Positions 35,268-44,553 of a stretch of DNA of 64,000 nucleotides are shown here, piece by piece. A model generated the notes under the pieces. The model did no database searches. It was not told the origin of the DNA and saw only the letters and a program-made list of their open reading frames with translations. How positions within the stretch are numbered: position 1 is the first letter of the stretch; every line of letters begins with the position of its first letter. The DNA comes from Aurelia coerulea (Eukaryota > Cnidaria > Scyphozoa > Semaeostomeae > Ulmaridae), in contig CM076943.1 of the NCBI GenBank assembly GCA_039566865.1, positions 47,390,124-47,454,123 of the forward strand. The letters are read 5' to 3'. The position numbers and the translations under genes were made by a program.

Positions 35268-36042
35268 CAGGATGTCCCAAAAAAAATGTTGTGCCCCGTT
35301 TGCCTGGACTTGCTACAAGTCTCTCTCGCGGAAAAACGGGGGAGGAAAAAATAGCGAGAGAGTGCTACAAGTCTCTCTCGCGGAAAAACGGGGGAGGAAA
35401 AAATAGCGAGAGAGTCTCTCTCGCTATTTTTTCCTCCCCCGTTTTTCCGCGAGAGAGACTTGTAGCAAGTCCACGTTTGCATGAAGATTGCGACAAAACG
35501 GCAAAAGATTCTCACCAAACCTTTCGATGATGTTGCTCTTCAGTTATTCAATTAAAATTTGCTATTTTCCCCATAAGGATCCGTTGAAAATGATGGAGAT
35601 ATCACTTTCAGGAGACCAAATTTGCCCCATGACTGAAACCAGCGGTCGGCCATTTTGTCTTACTATTTTGCAGCGAAAAATGGCTGCATGGATGAAATGA
35701 AACAGCAGCCTCTAATGTCATAGCTCCCGTGAAGATTCGGATAATCATCAGAGAGTTCAATTATTTCTGATTTCACAGAAACTGTTTCTTACCTCACCTG
35801 AAGCTATATTTATCGCTGCAAAATAGCAAAACAAAATGGTCGACCGCTGGTTCCAGTCATCAGGCAAATTTAGTCTCCTGAAGGTCATAGTTCCATCATT
35901 TTTCAACGGATTTTCACGGGGATGGTAGCAAACTTTAATTGAATATCTGAAGAGCAACATCATGCAAAATGTTGGCGAGAATCTTATGCCGTTTTTTTGC
36001 AATCTTCTGGCAAAACGGGGCACAATTTTTTGGACACCCTGC
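35268..36042. mobile_element. Tc1/mariner-like MITE (CAGGATGTCCC) with nested foldback
   Basis: Ends CAGGATGTCCCAAAAAAAAT and AATTTTTTGGACACCCTG are inverted, and inner arms near CGTTTTGCCAGAAG are mirrored. A foldback is inserted at 35305-35473. Confidence 0.65.
35305..35473. mobile_element. foldback element, TGGACTTGCTACAAGTC ends
   Basis: A near-perfect palindrome with one arm partly duplicated (GCGGAAAAACGGGGGAGG occurs twice on the left, once inverted on the right). It is flanked by CGTTTGCC (35297-35304) and CGTTTGCA (35474-35481). Its ends resemble those of the foldback at 47105-47354. Confidence 0.75.
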
Positions 36043-36281
36043 AGTACAACAGGAAGTATCTTCTAAAGCTTTGGCAAACGTTAAAAGCACCATAAATTCT
36101 AAACAGATGGAGGAAAATCGATATGACTGATACAAGATATACTGAATTTATTAAGATCTGCAAGATGGTAGCAAGCACAAGTCTGCAGCTTTTATGGTTC
36201 ACGATTTTATTAATTTGATGACGTCATAACTTTAAAACCAGCATTAACATTTCAAAATAAAGCTGTAATTCTGAAACTAAT

Positions 36282-37334
36282 CACGGGGGGGGGGAGGTTG
36301 GATAAATGTTAGGTAGGGGTCTGCCACGGGCATCTTCCAAAGAGTACCGTTGGCTAGATTGATTTTTACGAAAATGGTACCCTCGGCTAGACCAATTTAA
36401 CCATTCTCTAGACCAATTTTTACGAAAATGGTACCCTTGGCTAGACCAATTTTGACCATTTCCTCGACCAATATTGTCAAATTTCTATCAAATATGATAT
36501 TATGACCGTTCGCTAGACCAATATTGTCAAAAATGATACCCTTGGCTAGACCGTTGCTAGGCCCAGTTGCAAAAAAGTATACCCTTGGCTAGACTAGAAG
36601 TCCGCAAAAATATACCCTTCCGCGCAGTACATCCTCAGGTACCTTCACTATGGAATAATAATAATAATAATAATTACTTTGTTTAAGGTTGGCGTAGTGT
36701 ATAGCACTAGGCTAATTAATGCCAACCATTATCAATAAGTACCAAAGTGTGACCTAAATGTAACCTAAATTTACAATAAAATCTTTACATAATCTACAGT
36801 TGCATGAAATATTCCAAAACTTAATTTCTCTTTTAAAATACTCTACAGATCGGGACTCTTTTATATGCAATGGCAAATCTCGCCAGAGATTCTGCCCCAG
36901 AAAACTCACAGTTTGTAACCCATAGGCTGTAGTCCTAGGTTTGCGTGCATAGATGTTGCTCGTAACCCTTAAGTTGTAATGTATTTCTCTCTCTGCGAAA
37001 ATTTCTTTCATAAAACAAGGATTTAGATTCATCCTTGTTCGGTAAATTTCAGTGAAAAACAACTGTAGATTTCGTTGATGAATGGAGGCTGAATGGTCTG
37101 TAATTAACAGTTCTTCAAAACTTGAGGTCCGATCATGATACGCTATTCGTAATGCTCTTTCGTGAATGGAGTTAATTTTTGCATTAACTCGTCTATCATG
37201 AAACATCCATATCAATGGACAGTAGCTAAATTGTGACATTACGAAAGCTTTCATGACTTTCCTAATTTTTTCTTCAGGCATATACGTAGAGGCCCTTGCC
37301 AGAGAAGGACCCCACCCCCCCCCCCCCCCCCGTG
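36282..37334. mobile_element. hAT-like MITE, CACGGGG ends, with nested LINE
   Basis: It is flanked by exact AAACTAAT (36274-36281 and 37335-37342). The first 370 bp are a degenerate tandem array of GGTACCCTTGGCTAGACC-like units. The remainder is a LINE fragment on the minus strand. Confidence 0.75.
36665..37290 (-). mobile_element. LINE 3' fragment
   Basis: An open minus-strand frame (37281-36754, 175 codons) reads LINE C-terminal sequence: FVMSQFSYCPLIWMFHDRR, HERALRIAYHDRTSSFEELL, and the cysteine tail NISCNCRLCKDFI. The 3' end is a TAA-type microsatellite seen as TAATAATAA near 36655-36675. Confidence 0.85.
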
Positions 37335-37511
37335 AAACTAATGAGGTTTTTTTCGATCAATTCATGGGTTGGGGCAAAAACATGGTACTTGATTGATTTT
37401 AAAGTTTTACAAACATTCCTTGCATAGGCTGTGTCTGAGTGTTTTCTTTCCTCTATTTATGAACAAGCCAATACACCATTGTAACATATTTAAATTTCAT
37501 TTTTGATGCAG

Positions 37512-37903
37512 ACATCAGCCACAATTCAGCGAAAGATATTGCGGAAAGTATTCAAATGCTCTCTTCTCTGACGACAGAAAGAAGGAGGTTCATTATTCCA
37601 ACAACACTTTTGAGACGAAGGGTTCCGTTCATCCTATTAAGGAGGAGAATCCCAGTGATTCTCCGCAGACGGTTTATTGTTATTCTCAGACGCAGAACTC
37701 CTATTCTCAGACGCAGAACAACTACCCCTTCACTAACACCGACAACGACATCTCCCAGAAGGCGCAGCAGCAGTGGATCTAAAATCAAATTTGAGATTCC
37801 AATCGCAGGAGGAGTTGGTGGTGTATCAGTAGTTACAATCGTCGTTTTAGCAGTTGCTAAATTTTTTTGCAAGAGGCGTAGTAACCCTAACCCTAACCCC
37901 TAA
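37512..37903 (+). CDS. paralogue B exon 5: LRRR stem, transmembrane helix, telomere-encoded tail
   Basis: The acceptor TTTTTGATGCAG lies before 37512; the frame (G|AC) gives DISHNSAKD, then IQMLSSLTTERRRF. About six LRRR units follow with hydrophobic spacers (LLRRRVPFILLRRRIPV, ILRRRFIVILRRRTPILRRR), a Thr/Ser stretch (TTTPSLTPTTTSPRRRSSSG) and one helix (GGVGGVSVVTIVVLAVAKFF). The cytoplasmic tail is only CKRRS plus NPNPNP and a TAA stop, read straight from CCCTAA telomere-type repeats. In paralogue A the helix is followed by about 35 unique residues, so the B tail looks truncated or replaced. Whether the product is functional is unknown. Confidence 0.75.
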
Positions 37904-37984
37904 CCCCTAACCCTAACCCTAACCCTAACCCTAACCCTAACCCTAACCCTAACCCTAACCCTAACCCTAACCCTAACCCTAACC
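37883..37984 (+). repeat. interstitial telomeric repeat, (CCCTAA)n
   Basis: About 16 tandem CCCTAA units, two with an extra C, in an internal position with at least 26 kb on the far side. The array begins inside the coding exon of paralogue B. It is followed by two copies of AACTGAAGAAGATTTTATAT. Confidence 0.95.
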
Positions 37985-38189
37985 TCAACCAACTCTAGAC
38001 CCTAACTGAAGAAGATTTTATATCGAAAAACTGAAGAAGATTTTATATCGAAACGTCTGCCCTGAAACAGTTGTGTATTTTATGATAATAGTAATAATAA
38101 TAATGCGAATAATAATGGTAATACTGCATAATTTATATAGCGCCCCATTCCAGTGTACTCATTTGCACTTTACAATGTCCCTACACGTA

Positions 38190-38860
38190 TTTTTTTATAA
38201 GAAACTGTTCATTAGAAAGTGTAAGAAAATTTTTTTGAATGCCATCCTCTACTTTGGCTTAGAAGACTCTCCCAATCATTGTCAAGCATTTCTTGTGAAT
38301 ATTCTAACTGTCGTCCATGGGCGCCGACCTTTGCCCAAAACATTCAAAAATCGGACCAAAAACTTGGATTCAAACTATCGTGGACGTTTTCAAGCTTTAT
38401 CGTGGTCGGTCGGTCCACCAAGTCGGTCCATCTGATTTTATCGTGGACCGACTTTCCCTTGCGAGGAAATTTTTGGACCGACTCAGAAATTATTGGGGGG
38501 TGTCTCACCCCCCACACCGCCCCGACTCGTAAGAAACTCTGAGTACTCAAAATATGATAATTTTAAGAAACTTTCAGTACTGTTCGTTATTTTTAGTTTC
38601 ATATAAAAAATACGTGTATTGCCCCTTTTAAAACCTAAAATCTATACAGCATGTTCTACATTCTTATGAAAAAATCAATAAAATAAAATTGTGCACATAA
38701 AATATCATCAGAATACTAGTTAATGGGAATGTCATTAAATCGTATTCCCTTTTTATAGGAAACTGCCCATAAGAAACTCAACTCTAAGATCGCCAAAAAA
38801 ATTTAGAAACTCCAGTACTGGGAAAAGATAAGTTAAGACACTATTTGTTTCCTGTATCAT
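38190..38860. repeat. ATAAGAAACT-family repeat with inserted MITE-like sequence
   Basis: ATAAGAAACTG and AAGAAACTC blocks recur here and at 40517-40906 and 59380-59810. Between 38310 and 38530 lies a segment rich in GGACCGACTT motifs ending in GGGGTGTCTCACCCCCCA. Confidence 0.45.
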
Positions 38861-38973
38861 GTTACTGGTCAAGTACTTGAGTAATGTCTAAACATTGGAA
38901 AGGCTCAGCCCCGGGCTCAACACACCTTGTTTTGAAATGTTCACGAGGTCACAGGTAGCGAACATGAAGATTG

Positions 38974-39296
38974 TTATGGAGCCATGGGTACTGGAAAACG
39001 TGGAATTTGTTCTGGGATTATATATCGTTGCAAAGAATCAGAGGCGCAGCGCCGATCGGTGGTCGGCGCTGCGCGCCTCTCTTCGAAGGAGCATACAGCA
39101 ACATACAACAACATTCAAACTCGCTGGCCTGATGTGATTGCCAGTGGACTGCTGAAAATGCAAAGTGAACAGCACAACGGAGAATACGAAGACAGAAAAA
39201 GTACACAAAGGTAGGCCTGACAGTTCTGATTCTTTGCAACGATATATAGTCCCAGAACAAATTCCACGTTTCCTAGTACCCATGATGGAGCCTCTA
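38974..39296. mobile_element. inverted-repeat (foldback-like) element
   Basis: Arms of about 75 bp (ATGGAGCCATGGGTACTGGA and its complement ending at 39291) enclose a GC-rich hairpin GAGGCGCAGCGCCGATCGG and a unique loop. The overlapping ORFs on both strands are by-products of the symmetry. Confidence 0.6.
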
Positions 39297-39339
39297 TGAA
39301 ACTGTGAGACCTTGACCTTGGATGGGAACCTCTAAGCCT

Positions 39340-40253
39340 CCGCAGATGGAGCAGACGTCTTATGCGTTGTTTTATAAAATGATAAACAATTTAACCCCGG
39401 ACTACACCAGGGACCCAATGGGCTACACTTCAACAGGTCCAGTATTCACTTCGCGAGCGTGACACAATCGGGCAAATACGAGCAAGGAAAGAAAAATATA
39501 AATCTAGTTTTTATCCTCATTGTTTGTCTGAGTGGAATAAACTTGATCCTGAAATTTGAATGTCACCTTCCGTTGCTGTTTTGAAGAAAAAGCTACTATC
39601 CATAAAGGGCCTGTCTTATCTTACTCAACTCAGGGTTGGTCTCAGCAAGTTAAACTTTCACAAATTTCAGCACAATTTTAGGGATGCAATAAACCCAATG
39701 CGCCCAACTAACGATGGAATCGAGGATACAGACCCGGGGAAGGGGGGGGGGGTACATGACTTGTAGATGGACGGGCGTCTGCCGCCCGGTTTTCAGAAAG
39801 CTACCCTCTTTTAATTACCGAAACTTGCTTTTGATACCCACTTTTATGATGAATTTTGGCGGAAAACTGACCATTTTAACCATTTTTTGCGAATTTCAGC
39901 GAAATCCCACCCTTGTTTATGGAAAATTTGCCGAAAATGGACCCTTGTTTAGAGAATTTTGGGCGCAAAAACCCACCCATATGGGCGGCACATACCCGTA
40001 CCTTGAACATGTTATGTACCCCCCCCCCGGGGATACAGAAAACTTCTTGTTGCGCTGCCCCTCTTTTGGTGTTCAAAGGGCTGATCTCCTCGCTGGTATC
40101 TCCGTTCTACGACCATTTGGATATGCAAATGTTGCAAATGAAACTCTGTTGCAAATCTTACTGTATGGCGATAAGAATTTTCCAAATGATTTGAATAGAA
40201 GCATCCTTGAGCTAACAATACGTTTTATACATAGTACTGGTCGCTTTGAATAA
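39340..40253 (+). mobile_element. LINE 3' fragment interrupted by a MITE
   Basis: Homologous to the LINE at 62950-64000 (INNLTPDYTRDP, SGPVFTSRA-like region, PHCLSEWNKLDPEI, LTQLRVGLSKLNFHKFQHNF, NDGIEDTD). After the MITE at 39732-40030 the frame resumes with ENFLLRCPSFGVQRADLL and ends at 40253. Frameshifts near 39410-39560 show it is dead. Confidence 0.8.
39732..40030. mobile_element. hAT-like MITE inserted in the LINE
   Basis: It is flanked by exact GGATACAG (39724-39731 and 40031-40038). Ends are ACCCGGGGAAGGGGGGG and CCCCCCCCGG. Removing it restores LINE homology across the junction. Confidence 0.85.
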
Positions 40254-40261
40254 AGTGTCTC

Positions 40262-40438
40262 CATAGGCGTAGGAGATAGGGGGCTAGAGGGGGCTGCAGC
40301 CCCCCCCCCACGTCAGAAAAATTTGCAAAAATCAGCCATAATCGGGCAGAAATCCGCCTCAAGTCGTGCAAAATTTTCTCAAACAATGGATTTTTTGTCG
40401 GGCAGTCCCCCCAAATTTTATCTTCCCCTACGCCGATG
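40262..40438. mobile_element. hAT-like MITE, CATAGGCGTAGG ends
   Basis: It is flanked by exact AGTGTCTC (40254-40261 and 40439-40446). Ends CATAGGCGTAGGAGATAGGGG and CCCCTACGCCGATG are inverted. It is structurally like 23259-23432. Confidence 0.8.
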
Positions 40439-40512
40439 AGTGTCTCGCCCCCATCCCCCTAGTAAGCCACAAATTATTTAGTTAGTTATCGTATGTGAAG
40501 TCTGTCTCAAAT

Positions 40513-40906
40513 TATACACTCATTTTTTTTATAAGAAACCGCTTATAAGAAACGGTAGGCTCAATTTTTCGAAAGCTAAGAAACAGCCCTACCTGAATTG
40601 ACAAAGCTAAGAAACTGTTGTAATTTACAGTTTTTATTTTCCAATCACACTCAACATGTCTTGACACTGTACAGTTATAGCAACTGTTTGGACAATTATT
40701 TTGAGTGCGAATTATGTTATTTACTTGTTTTGAGATCTTACAAAGTAATTTGGGAACCCTTTAGACAAAACAAAATTAACTCTACACGTCCAGCATTAAA
40801 AATATAAGAAACACCTAAGAAACTTTTGGTAGCAAAATGGCCTAAAAATGTAAGAAACTGCCTACCATCATCGGACCTTAGTTTCTTATAAAAAAATGAG
40901 TGTATA
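40513..40906. mobile_element. MITE with ACACTCATTTTTTTATAAGAAAC ends
   Basis: The left TACACTCATTTTTTTTATAA and right TTATAAAAAAATGAGTGTA are inverted repeats next to TA. The interior is AT-rich with AAGAAAC blocks. Confidence 0.65.
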
Positions 40907-41842
40907 TGAGGTGAGATTTGTGATAACGCAAAATTATCAATATGACGGGAGCATGCATTTTGTCTGTTGTTATTCGTGGATAATTTTCTCACCTGGTGTC
41001 TAATTTGAGACAGAACGTAGTTTTTTCCCATGTATTGTTGTCTTGTTTTTCCTTGAATATTCATATGTATGTTGTCTTAGTTTTTTGTGATGCCACGAAA
41101 TAGTCATAGTATGTTGCATCTAGTGGCATCGTCCTTGTATTGTATTTAAGTATTTTGTAAGTAGTGTAACTAGTAAATTTGTTTTGTAAATGCTTAATGG
41201 TATGTGAGAAAAAACTCCGAGATATGAAAATCTGACATTTTTAAGAAACTTCCAATTCTGGGGTTAGATTGGAGTCTTCCTGTTTCATTTGATTTGATGA
41301 TGTCGCTTTGGTCAACAGAGAATCGTTCTTAGCCTGTGTCCCAAACCCCAGTTCCTATCCTTTTCGGGGGGTCTAGAACACAGACTACTCGTTATATGAC
41401 TCTGAAAATCTTGAAACTGTTTAGGCTTTCGCACAATTGTGGTGGCAATCACCTCGCACAATTCAACGAACCCCATTGTTATACAAGCTTCAATTGAATG
41501 TGTGGACTTCACTCTACTTGTATATGCCAAGTTTTCGTCATTAAAGAGAATCAACGGAGATAAAAGCCTCGCGCGGAAGGAGTCTGGGTATTCTATTACT
41601 AGCCCATTGTATTTGATGATTTCGAGACGTTCGTGGATATTGTTTAGCAAGAGGAACAATAACATGCGTAGGAGTTTTCTTTGTCCTATTCATAGATTGC
41701 CTCTACTTAGCTCCGTTTAATCACTTTAACTGTAAGACTTAAGACGATGAGTCCCTTGTATCCCTGCCGTAAACCTTGCACAACAGGGACTCATAAATGA
41801 AACAGTCGTAATATGCATTCATCAGTCGAATTATGATGGAAT
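40907..41842. other. unrecognised stretch with one minus-strand ORF
   Basis: A 117-codon minus-strand frame (41665-41312) reads a non-repetitive sequence (including ERLEIIKYNGLVIEYPDSFR and STHSIEACITMGFVELCEV) that I do not recognise. It could be an exon, but the acceptor-like signals are poor. A remnant of the TGACGATGAGTCC MULE-like end lies near 41740-41810. Confidence 0.35.
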
Positions 41843-42262
41843 CAGCATAGGTTCCAAATCTTTTTCTCGGCATAAAAAGGTGGGTGTAAAATTCAATGAC
41901 CTATCTTTGCTGTTTGAATGACTTGAAAGAAACTTTAGATACTTAGTTATTTCATCATATATAATAGCTGGAGAAAATATCGAATTAAAATAAGGTGAAA
42001 TAAATTTGGTTTTTGTGAGATGATAGCTGCCAAGGCTGGGTAATCATTTCACTGTTTCGTTACGAGAGTCCCCGTTGAGCAAAATTTGCTGCAGAGATAC
42101 TTTAGATACTTAGTTATTTCATCATATATAATAGCTGGAGAAAATATCGAATTAAAATAAGGTGAAATAAATTTGGTTTTTGTGAGATGATAGCTGCCAA
42201 GACTGGATAATCATTTCACTGTTTCGTTACGAGAGTCCCCGTTGAGCAAGGTTTGCTGCAGA
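41843..42262. repeat. MULE-like left arm and 170-bp tandem duplication
   Basis: GCATAGGTTCCAAATC at 41843 is the left end of the 54566/56270 family. After it, about 160 bp (ACTTTAGATACTTAGTTATT ... GCTGCAGAGATAC) occur twice in tandem, 41931-42093 and 42100-42262. Confidence 0.65.
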
Positions 42263-42528
42263 GATACAAGGAGCTCAGGTAATCAGTCTAACCTGATTAT
42301 ACAGTTTTCTGTGCTAGCCCCACCATCGTCGTCTCCTCCTTCTCCTCCGTCTCTGTGTTGATCCATTATTGCGTCTCCTTTCAATTGAAGGTAGCGGTTG
42401 AAAAAGTCTAACTTGTATCGGAAATTTCCTGACGGTGCCAATATGACTTTTCTTGCCTTTGTACATGTTCTGGAGACTGAAAACTGGCACGAGAGCTAAA
42501 AAGCAAAATTGCGTGTCCTTTGTTATCC

Positions 42529-43265
42529 TTAACTCTATTTCACCTGGGCTCTTCACTCCTCACTCGGGGGGGGGGGGGGCATTATGGCCCCCCTTTTCTA
42601 TTTCCAAAACCGATAGAGTTATGAAGTTGCAAGTTGGTAAACAGTATCATCAATCTATTGTGATTCTAGTTAAGTAATTAAAGTTTAATTAGTCACGTGA
42701 CTCGTTGCTAGGCATCTAAATATGTTGTGACCAGTCTGCAATAAGGTTATGTATGGTAACTACAATTATGTCCTATATTTTAGCGAAAACAAACTTTATT
42801 CTTATAAACAGTTAATACTCTTGTACAACATCATAATTACTCACAAAATAACGCATTAACTTTAAATTTTTTATCCACCTATTCAAACAATGACGTCATA
42901 AATATATATGACGTCATATGTCTAAAAACTATAAAACATTAATGAGAATTAGCGAACTATATATCATATGAAAGCTCTTAACGAGAGCAGTTCAATGGCA
43001 CTAATTGAGACAAAATCGAACAAGGATTGGCCAAACTAGAAGCAATTTAGTGTTTTCTTCTGTGACATCTCTCCAAATAAGGGCATTTAATGGTCACATG
43101 ACTCATATAATCAAAACACAATTTATAGAATCGTGTAGAGCATTTATTTCTAGGAAAATTCAATTGGTACCAGCATTCTGTCCCAAAGAGCCCCAAAGAG
43201 CTGTATATCAATGTTTGGTTGGGGGGCCATAATGTCCCCCCCCCCACCAGGTGAAATAGGGTTAA
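42529..43265. mobile_element. piggyBac-like MITE with TTAA duplication
   Basis: TTAA at 42529-42532 and 43262-43265 flank inverted ends CTCTATTTCACCTGG and CCACCAGGTGAAATAGGG; GGGGCATTATGGCCCCCC and GGGGGGCCATAATGTCCCC lie just inside. No transposase frame is present. Confidence 0.7.
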
Positions 43266-43450
43266 AAGCCTGGTTAGATGTTGGAAGGGCGAGAACTGCA
43301 ACTGTAGGCTATGCAAAACATACATAGGTTGGGTATCTAACATGATATTCAGGTATGTTATATATTCAATGTTATTGTTTTTAACGGTTGTAAATAGACT
43401 TTTTCCCCTGTGAATCATTTTGATATGTATGCTAAATAGTACGCCTAAAT
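43266..43450 (+). mobile_element. LINE 3' tail
   Basis: Directly after the piggyBac-like MITE the frame reads KSLVRCWKGENCNCRLCKTY, the cysteine tail typical of the LINE C-termini in this window. The MITE probably inserted into the LINE. Confidence 0.6.
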
Positions 43451-43620
43451 TAGCATTGTTAGGCCTCCTTTAAAGAAATTGACGATGATGATGCTGATGA
43501 TTGTGCTTGCAGGAGAGTTTAGAACACCTGACTATTTTTGCCTTCCTTGGCTATGTTTCTCGGAGACGAAGGAACCGGTTAAAACGAAAACATCTTCTGG
43601 CTTTCAGGTGGCATTGAAGT

Positions 43621-43756
43621 GATGTCCCTAAACAAGGGCAGATTTTGTAATATAATAGCAACAGTTGCGTTTGATTGACACCCCAATTCAAAGCGATTAG
43701 CGACTGCAGACAAAGGAAATTCTCTCAACCAGTAATTCAACACAAACAAAGCCGCA
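43621..43756 (-). repeat. dispersed repeat shared with 60578-60715
   Basis: The minus strand here and the plus strand at 60578-60715 share TTTTGCGGCTTTGTTTGT, GGTTGAGAGAA, CTGCAGTCGCTAATC and TTACAAAATCTG. Both copies can be read in the same frame (FAALFVLN ... SAVANRFE-like), but no family is recognised. Confidence 0.5.
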
Positions 43757-44215
43757 AAAGTTTCCCTTTCGCTTGCACAAGGCGAGAGTTTGCCCTACTA
43801 GTGTTGGGGAAACTTGAACTGAGTTGTACGATTTGATGACTTTGAGAGGATTCTTACATGAAGGCATTGCCTACACAAGTTGTTATTGACCACAATCGTA
43901 GACATTTTGACAACAATTTTTGCGAGTAAACCCAATACGCAGCACTCCCCGACTATTGTTATTGGCAGTTTAGGAAATTCTTGAACAGTAAAATGAAATA
44001 CATCTTGATACAGCAAAATGGATAAACAAACTGAAATGAATAAATTGAAAGCCGGGAAAATGAATAAATGCGAACAGCTGAGCCAAATATCGAATTTTCT
44101 TTCAAGGACATCGTTTCATTTTGGGTATATTTCCTTCATGTACACAAATGGCTATTCGCTTTGAATTATAATTTTGGCCTAATCACACTTCATGAAATAT
44201 GGGAACACGACTCAC

Positions 44216-44271
44216 CAGCTAACATGACTGTAGCAATAATTCCAAGGCAAGCAAGAAGAATTCTAGTCCTC

Positions 44272-44273
<2 letters not shown>
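44216..44273 (-). CDS. candidate first coding exon encoding a signal peptide
   Basis: On the minus strand ATG at 44273 (just after a CAT-repeat leader) opens 19 codons, MRTRILLACLGIIATVMLA, with the charged start, hydrophobic core and small residues at the end typical of a signal peptide. The next bases form a strong donor (CTG|GTGAGT). The following exon is not identified; the frame at 41665-41312 could be joined in phase, but its acceptor is weak. It could be chance. Confidence 0.35.

Positions 44274-44304
<31 letters not shown>
44274..44304. repeat. ATG/CAT microsatellite
   Basis: About ten ATG units in a row. Confidence 0.9.
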
Positions 44305-44306
<2 letters not shown>

Positions 44307-44553
44307 TCACTCTTGCAAATTTTAAAACTGTGGCTGATTGTCAAATTCATCAACAACAATGGTGACGATGGCGTTGCATCCAAATTGCTTTGATTGCAAT
44401 TTGAACCTGTCTGAGATTCGACCAGGAAGCTTTTATAGCAGGAAGCTTTTGTGCGGTTTTCGGGAAGTAATCCCAGGAGAGCATGATATCTAATAAATCC
44501 CCGTATTAATGTTCCGGTGCATTCCACCTTGTGATTTTCAAGCTGGAAATTAA

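Larger units (their letters stand above)
29374..37511 (+). repeat. segmental duplication copy B (partner 9391-17465)
   Basis: Collinear with copy A over introns 2-4 and exons 3-5 of the CUB gene. Exons 1-2 lie upstream of the 5' breakpoint and so were not included in copy A. Confidence 0.85.

Noticed and set aside
35267..35530. Ser/Lys-rich ORFs on both strands
   Set aside because: Generated by the palindromic foldback 35305-35473.
37883..37984. A chromosome end
   Set aside because: More than 26 kb of gene-bearing sequence continues past the array, so it is interstitial unless the assembly is wrong.
44068..44325. 85-codon ORF with a Met run
   Set aside because: Produced by the ATG microsatellite.
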